DNA from: Axinella damicornis | Taxonomy: Eukaryota > Porifera > Demospongiae > Axinellida > Axinellidae | Reading direction: 5' to 3' | Assembly (NCBI GenBank): GCA_963931865.1 | Contig: OZ007508.1 | Span: 5,001 to 69,000, forward strand | Length of the DNA: 64,000 bases | Part shown: in pieces, positions 25,101 to 35,531 of the stretch | Layout of the letters: each line of letters begins with the position of its first letter | How positions within the stretch are numbered: the first letter of the stretch is position 1 | The notes under the pieces: model-generated | Told to the model about the DNA's origin: nothing | Databases searched by the model: none | The model's input: the letters and a program-made list of their open reading frames with translations, nothing else | Program-made: the position numbers and the translations under genes

Positions 25101-26318
25101 TGCATCCGCGGGTGGTGATCGATACACCACGGGATGGCGTCGCAGCCTCCCAGGATGGCGATCGCAGCCTCCCTGGATGGCTATCGATGCATCCCGGGTT
25201 GTCTTCTTGGGATGGCGATCGCAGCATCCCTGGATGGCGATCGATGTATTCCGGGATGGTGATCATGTATCCCGGATGGTTACCATTGCATCCCGGGATG
25301 GAGATCTTGACATGACCATCGATGCATCCCGGGATGGCGATCGCAGTATCCCTGGATGGCTTTCGTTTTCATCCCGGGATGGCTTCTTCGGATGGCGATC
25401 GAAGCATCCCTGGATGGCGATCGATGCATCCCGGGATGGTGAGCGATGGATCCCGGGATGGCGATCGATGCATCCCGGGATGGCGATCGATACATCCCGG
25501 GATGGTAATCGATGAATCCCGGGAAGGCGATCAATGCATCCCGGGACGGCGATCGATGCATCCGTGGATGGCGATCGTACACCACTGGATGGCGTCGTTG
25601 CATCCCGGGATGGCGATCGATGCATCCCGGGATGGCGATCGACGCATCCAAGGATGGCGATCGATACACCACTGGATGGCGTCGCAGCATCCCTGGATGG
25701 CAATCGATGCATCACGGGATGGCGATCATGTATCCCGGAATGGCTATCATTGCATCCCGGGATGGAGATCGATTAATCTCGCATTTGCATCTAGGGATGA
25801 CGATCGATGCACCCCAGGGATGGCGATCGCAGCATCCCTGGATGGCGATCGTTTCGTCCTAGGATGGCGATCGATGCATCCCAGGATTGTGATCATGCAT
25901 CACGGGATGGATATCATTACAACCCAGGATGGAGATCGATGCATCCCGGGATGGTGATTGATGCATCCGCGGGTGGTGATCGATACACCACGGGATGGCG
26001 TCGCAGCCTCCCAGGATGGCGATCGCAGCCTCCCTGGATGGCGATCGATGCATCCCGGGATGGTGATCGCTAAATCCCGGGTTGGCGATCGATGCATCCC
26101 GGGATGGCGATCGATGCATCCCGGGATGGTGATCATGCATCCCGGGATGGCGATCGATACATCCCGGGATGGCGATCGATGCATCCCGGGATGGTGATCA
26201 TTGCATCCCGGGATGGAGATCTCGAGATGACCATCGATGCATCCCGGCATGGCGATCGCAGTATCCCTGGATGGCTATCATTTTCATCCAGGGATGGCTT
26301 CTTGGGATTGCGATCGCA
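22198..26318. repeat. 22-bp palindromic satellite, block F, with 865-bp triplication
   Basis: The satellite has the same unit. From about 23,472 it contains three consecutive copies of an 865-bp segment (about 23,472-24,336; 24,337-25,201; 25,202-26,040). Copies 1 and 2 are nearly identical base for base, including odd words such as CCCCTGCAGGATTG. Copy 3 diverges slightly near its end. The block ends where the LINE inserts, after CGATCGCA at 26318. Confidence 0.93.
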
Positions 26319-27107
26319 AGGACAATGTGAAGGCCCTGACCTCCGAAATTCTTCAGCTCAAAGCAGTGGTAGCAGTGTTGCAGAAGGAGCAGAGACCATC
26401 TCTGGAACAATCCACTCCAACCAGTGACAGCCAAGCAAGTGAGGTATTGGATGTCAACAACCCAACTGCAGAAGGCAAGTTGCCGTGGAATATTGTTGTA
26501 AAGGCAAAAAAAGGGTGGTAAGGGTAAGGGCAAGGGCCCGGCTGGCAACAAAGAGTATACACCTAAGGGATCATCTAGCCATGGTTCAGTCAGCCCTAAA
26601 CGCTCTGAGAAGCGAAATCTGCCAAGGGTCCAAGTAAGCGGGGCCAGAAAGGTGTGGGGCACTCTAAAAACCACCACTGCTACAGCAGTTTCAAATGCTC
26701 TGAAGTCCCTCACAAATATTCCCTTGAATTCACTGACAGTAAAGAGGAAGTTCAAGACGACCACTAGAGACACCTCTAAACAAATTGTGCATTGGTGGTT
26801 TGTCATCAGAGGAGAAGAGAAAGTTCTGGAGCGGCTACAAAATGAGTGGAGCTCAGTAAGCATTCAAACTGCGTGGAAACTAGAGCCACTATTAGAATTT
26901 CAGAAGCCAACCGCCAACTCTTTTCAAGCCTCCCAAAGCGTAGCAACCCTCGATCGATCCCCATCCTCCCCAGTTGCTGATTCCAATATCCAGTCTGCAC
27001 CTGGCACTGAGCCTGCGGAACAAACAACTTCTTCTGTTGCATCACATCCTACCAGCAACTCTCACAATCCTGTGGTTAACCCTTTAGTGGTACTCCCTCC
27101 TCAATAG
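26319..27107 (+). pseudogene. LINE ORF1 remnant
   Basis: The first part reads NVKALTSEILQLKAVVAVLQ in one frame (a coiled-coil-like heptad pattern) to a stop at 26521. The frame is lost at a run of seven A (26506-26512). The second part, in another frame, is basic (KSLTNIPLNSLTVKRKFK) and then serine/threonine-rich to the stop at 27107. The N-terminus is missing because the insertion is 5'-truncated. ORF1 proteins of this group bind the element RNA; here only the position and composition support that reading. Confidence 0.6.
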
Positions 27108-27181
27108 GAGGAGGGAACCCACAGTTACTTCTTACCCAAGACTCTGTTCCTCAATCCAAATCTAGGCCTGGTTCTTTCTCA

Positions 27182-30055
27182 TTGTTGTATTACAATGCAA
27201 GAAGTTTACTGCCCAAATTGGACAATCTACATGCACTTGTAACACTTCACCAGCCTGATGCCGTCTGTATTGTTGAAAGCTGGTTGTGCCCAGACATTGC
27301 AGCTGCTGAAATAAGCCTCCCTGGTTACAATACTGTAAGGCTCGATACAGACAGGCACGGTGGTGGTATTGTTCTTTTTGTAGCTGATGTTTATAATGTA
27401 AAAGTTTTGCAACAGGGCCCACTTGATTTGGAATTTCTTCTTGTTTCTGTACAGTGTGCACATTTTAGACTCAGTCTAGCTGTTTTGTATCGTCCCCCTA
27501 GTTCATCTGTACTTTACCTTGATAATTTGTATAATAGTTTAGAAAGTGTTCACCCATCCTATTTTTCTAATTTTGTATTAGTTGGAGATTTTAACATAGA
27601 TTTTTGTAACCCCTCTCACATTTTGTACCAGAGACTGCTAACAATTCTGTCCAGCTTCTCTCTCACACAGGTTGTTCCTAGTCCTACGCATACCTCCAGT
27701 ACGGGAAAGTCTACCCTGATCGACCTTGCCCTTGTGTCCTCTGCATATGCTGCTAATGGCTTCTCCACTTTCTATTTGCTGGCTGAGGTGCAATACACAG
27801 CTTCCTGGCCGCTTAAAAGAAAAAGAGAAAAAAATTTGCGCGCTTCGCGCGGGAATGGCCTCTCCACCTTGGATTTGCTTCCTACGCCACTGTATCAGTA
27901 ACTCAGACCATCTTGGTGTCCAACTCACCATCGATCTCAGGATCCCTCCAGCAGGAAAACATACAGGCACCCCAAGGCACATTTGGAGGTACTCAGCTGC
28001 CAACTGGGAAAAGGCCTGTGAGTTGCTAAATGCCTTTGACTGGGACCAAATTTTCACTGACGATGTAAACAATGCATGGGTGCTATGGGAGCATAAGTTT
28101 ATGGCTGTCATGCAAGAGTGCATTCCCAGAGTCCAACTACCAAAACGACACAACCTTCCATGGCTTTCTAAGAACCTGAAGCGTGCCATGCAAAAACGGA
28201 ACCATTTGTTCAGACGAGCTCACAGATCCGGCAACGCAAGGTTAATGGGCATGTACAAGCTGAAAAGAAATGAAGTCACCCAGCTATTAAGAAACTCCAA
28301 GAAGAACTATTTCAGGGACATGACGCCCAACTCGAAGCAGTTTTGGAAGGCAGTGAGATTACTAAAAGGTGGCAGCAAAACAATACCTACCTTACTTGTC
28401 AACAATCGTGAGGTCTCCTCTGACTCTGAAAAGGCAGAAGCCCTTAGTGACCACTTTGTAAAATGTTTCAACAGCTCTGTACCTCCGTTATCCCCTGCTG
28501 ACGTTCAGTCTATTAACATAATCCCTGCTGCCTGTCCTGAGCACCTCCTGTGTTCTGAGGAGGAGGTCCTGTCACTCCTTCAATCCCTGGATGTCACAAA
28601 GGCCAGTGGGCCGGAGGGAATCTCAGCCCGCATGCTCAAAGCCACAGCAGTAACAATCACTCCCATTGTGACTAAGTTGTTCAACCTCTCCCTGAAAACT
28701 GGCACATTCCCAAAAACAGCAAAAATGTCAGTGGTTACTCCCATTCTCAAATCTATGGACCCAACCTCACCCTGTAACTATCGCCCTATCTCCTTGCTTG
28801 CCATCTTGAGTAAGGTTCTAGAAAGGCATGTCTCCTCACTCATTCTCAAAGAGTTACACCTTAGTGATCATCCCTCTTTCCACCAATGGGGCTTTCGTGC
28901 TGGGCATTCAACAGGCTCTGCCCTAACCACTATTATCGATGATTGGCTGAGGAGTATGGACGCTGGTAAACCAGTTTGCTCTGTCTTTTTCGATGTACGC
29001 AAAGCATTTGACTCCGTACCACATGCCACACTTGTTAGCAAACTTCAATCTCGTGGTCTAAATGATTTTCTGTTGAGATGGATCTGTGATTACCTCAAAG
29101 GCAGAGAACAATGGGTTGTCCTAAATGGTGTCTCTTCCAGACCTCGACCTGTTCTCTCTGGAGTTCCTCAGGGGTCGGTCCTAGGGCCTCTTTTGTTCAT
29201 CCTTTACATCAATGATCTGGCTGACCTGAAGCTGGGCTCCAAAATGGTTGTCTATGCGGATGATATGCTACTTTACAGATCGATTGAAACAAATGCAGAC
29301 TACAACCAAATGCAGGAGGATGTAACTAGCATTGAACAATGGATGACCGGGAACTTCCTAACCCTGAATACAGCAAAGTGCAAACAAATGTTAATAACAA
29401 GGAGCAAGACCCATGAGTGTCCCCGACTATCTGGCTGGTCAGCTGCTAGAACAAGTTCAAAGCTACAAGTACCTTGGTGTTACCATCACCTCTAGTCTGT
29501 CATGGTCGGACCATATTCAGTCTATCTGCCTTAAAAGCAGGAGACTAGTGGGCTTACTCTATCGTCAATTCTACAACTATGCAGACTCAAACACCCTCCG
29601 TCAGTTCTACCTGTCATGTATTAGGCCACACCTTGAATACGCATGTACAGTATGGGACCCCAACCTCACTAAGGACATTACCCTACTTGAGAATGTGCAA
29701 AAATTTGCTAGCAAAATATGCTGCAAATCTTGGGTCATGGACTATGAAAGTATGCTGTCGTATCTGGACATACCATCTCTCCAACAAAGGCGGTTACAAT
29801 TAAAGGCCAATATGATGTATCAATTTGTGCACGGTGGCAGTTTTATCCCTCAAGGTTTATTACTTCCACATCCCCCCTCCAACTACAATATGCGTACCTT
29901 TTCCTATTTCACTGTACCATAATTATGCCAGAACAAACACTTACTATAATTCCTTTTTCCCTCACATGCTCCGCTTTTGGAACAGTTTACCAACATCTGT
30001 TGTATGTGCACCAAGTAGTCTTATATTTAAGAATGTTATATTGTCTTACGTTTAG
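27182..30055 (+). pseudogene. LINE ORF2: endonuclease + reverse transcriptase, frameshifted
   Basis: The endonuclease has YYNARSLLPK, the ESWL glutamate, LYRPPSS, GDFNIDF and, after a break, SDHLGV. The reverse transcriptase has PISLLAILSKVLE, FFDVRKAFDSVPH, GVPQGSVLGPLLF and the catalytic YADDMLLY. The C-terminus has YKYLGVTI, RPHLEYA and FFPHMLRFWNSLP. Frame breaks occur near 27,760-27,900 (a roughly 97-bp insertion with a local duplication), near 29,415 and near 29,915. The true start lies upstream of 27182, where the frame stays open. The product would have copied its own RNA into nicked DNA; this copy cannot. Confidence 0.9.
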
Positions 30056-30140
30056 GTTCATGTATCGTATTAGCTTTGCTATTTCATGGACCATGCTTGT
30101 ATGCAGAACTTTATAAAAAAAATTAAAAAATTAAAAAAAA

Positions 30141-31233
30141 TCCCTGGATGGTGATCGATGCATCCCGGGATGGTGAGCGATGAATCCCAGGATGGCAATC
30201 GATGCATCCCGGGATGGCGGTCGATACATCCCGGGATGGCGATCGATGTATCCCGGGATGGTGATCATTGCATCCCGGGATGGAGATCTCGAGATGACCA
30301 TCGATGCATCCCGGGATGGCGATTGCAGAATCCCTGGATGGCTATCGTTTTCATCACGAGATGGCTTCCTGGGATAGCGATCGATACACCACTGAATGGC
30401 GTCGCAGCATCCCTGGATGCATGGCGATCGATGCATCCCGGGATGGTGATCATGTATCCCGGGATGGCTATCATTGCATCCCGGGCTGGAGATCGATGAA
30501 TCTCGGGATGGCATCCAGGGATGGCGATCGATGCAACCCGGGATGGCGATCGCAGCATCCCTGGATGGCGATCGTTTCGTCCTACGATGGCGATCGATGC
30601 ATCCCAGGATTGTGATCATCCATCACGGGATGCCTATCATTACAACCCGGTATGGAGATCGATGCATCCCGGAATGGTGATCGATGCATCCGGGGGTGGC
30701 GATCGATACACCACGGGATGGCGTCGCAGCCTCCCAGGATGGCGATCGATGCATCCCGGGATGGCGATCGATGCATTCGGGATGGTGATCATGCATCCCT
30801 GGATGGTTACCATTGCATCCCGGGATGGAGATCTCGAATTGGCGATCGATGCATCCCGGGATGGCGATCGATGCATCCCGGGATGGCGATCGATGCATCC
30901 CGGGATGGCGATCGATGCATCCCGGGATGGCGATCGATGCATCCCGGGATGGTGATCATTGTATCCCGTGATGGAGATCTCGACATGACCATCGATGCAT
31001 CCCGGGATGGCGATCGCAGTATCCCTGGATGGCTATCGTTTTCATCCCGGGATATGGCTTCTTGGGCTGGCGATCGCAGCATCCCTGGATGGCGATCGAT
31101 GCATTCCGGGATGGTGATCATGCATCCCAGGATGGTTACCATTGCATCCCGGTATGGAGATCTCGAGATGACCATCGATGCATCCCGGGATGGCGATCGC
31201 AGTATCCCTGGATGGCTATCGTTTTCATCCCGG
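30141..31233. repeat. 22-bp palindromic satellite, block G
   Basis: The satellite resumes directly after the LINE tail and ends at Ginger-like element 4. It includes five consecutive near-consensus units at about 30,841-30,950, the most homogeneous stretch. Confidence 0.95.
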
Positions 31234-32256
31234 GAATTTGGCACCCCCGATTTATGGCACCCCCATGCTAAATACCCTAGGGAAATTGGAACCCCCAAGC
31301 AAAATATGCTGAGGGAATTTGGCACCCCGTGGTGCACCCCTTGGGGAATTTGGCATCCCGTTACGATACAGCTGAACGTATACCAGCGAATCAAAGCTAG
31401 GCATTGCTGAACCTGTAGTGACCTTATCTGAAGGTGTCAGTGCATTTAAAGAAGCTTGCAATGCGCTACTAGTCACAATAACAGAGGATGGCGGAGATCG
31501 AACTTGGAACGGCGGACGGTTCGGATGAGATCAAGGTCTATGATGAAGTGCAAGACTACAATGTATTTAGCCAGCGGAAGATACCCCTAAACAGCGACGA
31601 AGGTTGAGAAAGGTGTCATTCAGAAACGAGCAAAATCGTTTCTGCTTGTTGATGGTTATATATAATGATGCAGTTTCTTTTATTTTCAGTGTAATATAAT
31701 TGTCATACTTTATTCCATTGTATAATAAATAGACTGTAATATCTGCATACTAATTTTTTAATAGTAATTATTTCTAATAAATCAGTCGAGTTGATGAAAA
31801 TTTGCGTGAGGGTGCCATATTCCCTAGGGAATGTGACACCCCCTTGACAAGAGGGTGCCAACCCTGCAGTAAGTTTAACAATAATTTCTTGCAATCACTA
31901 GCCTACTACTATACATCAGTATGTCTATACTTGACACCGACGAAAAATTTACATGGGGTGCCACATTCCCTAGGGAATAATGCGTGAGGGTGCCATATGA
32001 ATGAATGAATGAATTTTATTTTTCGGTCTCGTCACATGACGGCAGGCCATAAACTTTGACCTATGGGACCACACAGAGTACAAACTGAGTTAATACATGT
32101 ATATGGAGGCTACATTGTGATAAAGACATATATTCCCTGATGCATGGGGGGGGGGGGGGGGGGGGGGGGGGCAAAATCCCTGAGGGGGTACCAGTATCCC
32201 TAGGGAATTTGGCATGGGGGTGCCAAATTCTCGGGGGTGCCAGATTCCCTATGACA
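31234..32256 (+). mobile_element. Ginger-like element 4, copy of element 1 with damaged left end
   Basis: The interior matches element 1 closely (AATTTGGCACCCCCGATTTA, GGCGGACGGTTCGGATGAG). The right end is ATGACA plus CCGG (32257-32260). On the left, CCGG (31230-31233) is followed directly by GAATTTGG, so about 9 nt including TGTCATG have been lost. The transposase remnant retains GTGCAAGACTACAATG, missing in element 1, but has its own frame breaks. A LINE tail and a long poly-G run (about 32,147-32,171) interrupt the right half. Confidence 0.75.
32003..32130 (-). mobile_element. 3' tail of another LINE inside element 4
   Basis: Read on the minus strand this is TGTGTGGTCCCATAGG, then GGCCTGCCGTCATG, ending in AATAAAATTCATTCATTC. 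A related tail lies on the plus strand at about 50,230-50,325 (GTGTGTGGTCCTATGGGCC...GGCCTGCTATCATTG). A (ATTC)n tail is typical of some RTE/L2-type LINEs and their SINEs. Only the 3' end is present. Confidence 0.55.
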
Positions 32257-32568
32257 CCGGGATGGCTTCTTCGGATGGCGATCGCAGCATCCCTGGATGG
32301 CAATCGATGTATCCCGGGATGGTAATCGATGAATCCCGGGATGGCGATCAATGCATCCAGGGACGGCGATCGATGCATCCGTGGATGGCGATCGTACACC
32401 ACTGGATGGCGTCGCAGCATCCCGGGATGGCGATCGATGCATCCCGGGATGGCGATCGATGCATCCGCGGATGGCGATCGATGCACCACTGGATGGCGTC
32501 GCAGCATCCCTGGATGGCGATCGATGCATCCCGGGATGGTGATCATGTATCCCGGGATCAAGATGGAA
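32257..32568. repeat. 22-bp palindromic satellite, block H (right edge)
   Basis: This is the last satellite block. It ends within GTATCCCGGGATCAAGATGG near 32,568 and passes into a short repeat of GATCAAGCGATCAAGG words (about 32,565-32,650). Confidence 0.93.
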
Positions 32569-33226
32569 TCAAGCGATCAAGGCCTTTATTGGAGACGATC
32601 AAGCGATCAAGGTCTTTTTTTGGAGGCGATCAACGATCAAGATGTCCTCAGAGCGACAGTGCATCAACGATTTTCGGTTCTAGTTATTCCTTAGTCTCAT
32701 GCCCAGATCTCGAGCCAAAGTATGGGCACAAGACATTATCGACCCCGCCTTTCTTACCATAACTCGCTCAGGTATGCGAAACTCCGTATACGTAGAGTGT
32801 CACGAGAGGGTAAACGGAGCAGTGTGACAGACGCTACCCGCGCACGTGAAAGGATGAGTGAAGTCGGCGTGTTGGCTACGTCTGTTCTCTCGTTATGAAT
32901 TCTTTTTCTGCTGAGGGTAGCCACAGTTGAAAGCAGCGATGGAACCTTCAAGAAAATCCTCTCCCAAACCAAGGGCCCTGACTTGTTTCGCTATAAACCT
33001 CTGAGATAGGTGCGAGCTATGCAGTACAGGGGCGGCGGCACGGGGGGGGGGGGGGGGGGGGGCAAGGGGGGCAAGCGCCCCCCCGAAAAATATTTAGGGG
33101 GGCATCGCCCCCCCCCCCCCCCCTCTAACTCCTAGCAGCTACCGGTAGCTACTATTAAACAGCCAACGGCTGCCCTATACTTAGTACTAGGCTGACTCGG
33201 CTAACCTTGTGTACGTACGATGTACG
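32569..33226. other. intergenic; GATCAAG repeat and homopolymer G/C tracts
   Basis: After the GATCAAGCGATCAAGG repeats there is unique DNA with no recognisable gene, then long G and C runs (about 33,041-33,062 and 33,103-33,122). Such runs are error-prone in sequencing. Confidence 0.5.
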
Positions 33227-34010
33227 CGAATCTTGCTAGGCCTTGTAAGAATCTTGCACAGTCTACTAGAATCTTGCTCGGTCTTGCAAGTATCTTGGAC
33301 GACCTTGCAAGTATCTTACAAGAAACGTGCACGATCTTGCAAGAATCTTGCAGAAATCTTGCACTGTCTTGCAAGAATCTTGCACGGTCTTGCAAGAATC
33401 TTGCTCGGTCATGCAAAGTATATTGTCTTGCAAGAATGCTGAAAGAATCTATAGCTCGATCTTGCAAGACTCTTGTATGGTCTTGCAAGTGTCTTGCAAG
33501 AATCTTGCACGGTCTTGTAAGAATCTGGCTCGGTCTTGCAAGATCTACGGTCTTGAAAGAATCTTGCTCGGTCTTGCAAGAACCTTGCACGGTCTTGCTA
33601 GAAATCTAGCTGGCTCAAATCTGACTTTCAATCTTGCACGGTCTTGGTAAAATCTTGCTTCCATGGCCTTGTAAGAATCTTGCACGGTCCTACTAGAATC
33701 TTGTTCAGTCTTGCAAGAATCTTGGACGGCCTTGCAAGTATCTTACAAGAAACGTGCATGATATATTTAATTGATCATGCAAGATTCTTGCAAGACCGAG
33801 CACGATTCCTGCTAGATTTTTGCAAGACCGTGCAAGATTCTGACAAGATTGTAGCAAGACCGAGCAAGATTCTTGCAAGACGGTGCAAGATTCTTGCAAG
33901 ACCGTGCAAGATTCTTGCAAGACCGTGCAAGATTATTGCAAGACGGTGCAAGATTCTTGCAAGACGGTGCAAGATTCTTGCAAGACCAAGCAAAATTCTT
34001 GAAAGACTGC
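33227..34010. repeat. 21-bp minisatellite in two opposed arms
   Basis: The 21-bp unit contains CTTGCAAGAATCTTGCACGG. From 33,227 to about 33,770 units run in one orientation; from about 33,776 to 34,010 they run as the reverse complement (GCAAGATTCTTGCAAGACCG). The switch is at ATATATTTAATTGATCATG. The left arm also has an internal duplication: about 33,230-33,330 resembles 33,668-33,770. The period is a multiple of 3, so heptad-like ORFs appear on both strands; I do not regard them as genes. Confidence 0.88.
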
Positions 34011-34089
34011 AACCACCCACTGACTTGTAGATCACGGATTGTTATCCCAGCTGAAGCCGTGGCAGGTGAGCAGATATATCGGACTAGTT

Positions 34090-34335
34090 CTCCTGTTAAT
34101 GCCAAGAAGATGTATACGTAGCTGTGCGACCCCGACCTGCTGCTCAATTGTTTGTGCAGTTTGCTTCAAGCCGTGAGTGAGCCCCTCAGTCAGATGTAGA
34201 GAACTGATCAAGCAGCCCCTCCCCCCTGCAATGTTGTCTGTATACCACTGAGCCCTCGGGCCTGCAACTATATGGCCCTTTTGCCCATTGATATTGAAAG
34301 CCTGGGGGACTAGTTCTCCAGTTAATGCCCATGCA
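34090..34335. repeat. dispersed repeat, copy 1
   Basis: Words such as AGAACTGATCAAGCAGCCCC, GAGCCCTCGGGCCTGCAAC and GCCTGGGGGACTAGT recur in the same order and orientation at 34,957-35,165. Copies are diverged. The class is not recognised. Confidence 0.6.
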
Positions 34336-34956
34336 TGCATGCACGCCTGCTGATGGACTGTAATGCTTACTTGGTATATGCAACAAAGCCGGCGCGGTGT
34401 TCGGCGCTAACCACGCTGAGATGCAGAATTGACTTGAAGAGTTGGGTTTAAGGTCTTTGGATATATCTTCCTATGACTGAATATATTACAAAAACGAAAC
34501 ACTTTTATACTAGCCAACTGAGAAACCATATCCTATGTGATAGTCAGCAGGAAGTTGAGCAACGTCCTGTACAGAAATGATACCAATGGCCACAAGGAAA
34601 CTGTGCATTCATGAAATTAGAATGACCTATTATAAGCAGAATATTGTACATAGCTAACACCTATAACTCAAAGAAACTTCCGGCACAGACCTAGGACTAA
34701 ACATGCATATTCGTACAGCAAAGCATGACTACAAAAATATTAACATAACATCATTGCCCACCTTAAATTACACTCATCTTTACGATAGCACATCATCAGT
34801 GAATTCGTCACAGTATTAGGATACAATAATATTCAATTGATTGGTCTTTCCCCCCGCCCACTCTCTCTAATTTCCTGCAGTGCCCCGTCCCTCTGTGTGC
34901 TGCTGCTGGTGATGATGGGCCGCTATACTACCATGCACCTCGGCTCAGTGGAGTGC
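34336..34956. other. intergenic, no gene seen
   Basis: This is AT-rich unique sequence between the two copies of the dispersed repeat. I see no exon or element with clear boundaries. Confidence 0.5.
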
Positions 34957-35165
34957 CAAGAAGATGCATACATAGCTGTCCGACCCCGGCCATGGGACCA
35001 GCTTGCTTCAAGTGTGGCCCCAAGCCCTGGCAGGTGAGCGAGCCCATGTAGAGAACTGATCAAGCAGCCCCCCCCCCCCCCAATGCTGTCTACCCCTGAG
35101 CCCTCGGGCCTGCAACCATGGCCCTCGCCATTTCATTATGCCTGGGGGACTAGTCCAGGTACAGT
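34957..35165. repeat. dispersed repeat, copy 2
   Basis: This is a direct-orientation relative of 34,090-34,335, sharing GCCAAGAAGATG, GAGAACTGATCAAGCAGC and GCCTGGGGGACTAGT. Confidence 0.6.
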
Positions 35166-35440
35166 AAATGCCTTCTGAGCCTTCTCCATATATTAATCTC
35201 TCCTTCTCCTGCTAGCCCTGAGATCCCTGTTAATTAAATTATTGCCATCATGGCCGTGAGTCTGAGTTTCTTCCTTTGCCTCCGGATCCCCCAAGAGTTC
35301 AAATTGTATTTGTTTTGAATCGGGTAGGCATCAATTTACAAGAGGTACGTGCTAGTGTTAGTAAGCTCCCTGGGAAGCTTCACAATCCCAATATCCAGTC
35401 AGTATAAAATATGTGTCCTACTTGCATCAGAGGTGATGTT

Positions 35441-35531
35441 TCATACACCTATCTGGCGCAGGATAGAGCTGAATTTCCTGAAATCAGGAAATTCGGCTCT
35501 ATTCTGTGCCTGATATAATTATAGGTGTATG
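35441..35531. mobile_element. 91-bp foldback
   Basis: This is a near-palindrome, ATACACCTAT...ATAGGTGTAT, with the inner arms AGAGCTGAATTTCCTGA and TCAGGAAATTCGGCTCT meeting at the centre. It is probably a miniature foldback element. Confidence 0.6.

Larger units (their letters stand above)
26319..30140 (+). mobile_element. non-LTR retrotransposon (CR1/L2/Jockey-like), 5'-truncated and broken
   Basis: This LINE has an ORF1 remnant, an apurinic-type endonuclease, a reverse transcriptase and an A-rich tail (AAAATTAAAAAATTAAAAAA). It lies inside the satellite: the word CGATCGCA is broken at 26318 and resumes as TCCCTGGATGG at 30141. Comparison with the intact word CGATCGCAGCATCCCTGG shows no target duplication and a loss of about 2 bp (GC). 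At least four frame breaks make it inactive. The 5' end starts inside an ORF1 coiled-coil-like segment. Confidence 0.92.

Noticed and set aside
15595..32256. Elements 1-4 as LTR retrotransposons because of integrase similarity
   Set aside because: No LTRs, reverse transcriptase or primer site; the ends are inverted and integrase pieces contain introns.
600..32568. CRISPR-like array because of regular short repeats
   Set aside because: Repeats are head-to-tail without unique spacers and the DNA is eukaryotic with spliced genes.
33201..34030. ORFs with LARPCKI/LQDRARF heptads
   Set aside because: They are translations of a 21-bp minisatellite, present on both strands and both arms.
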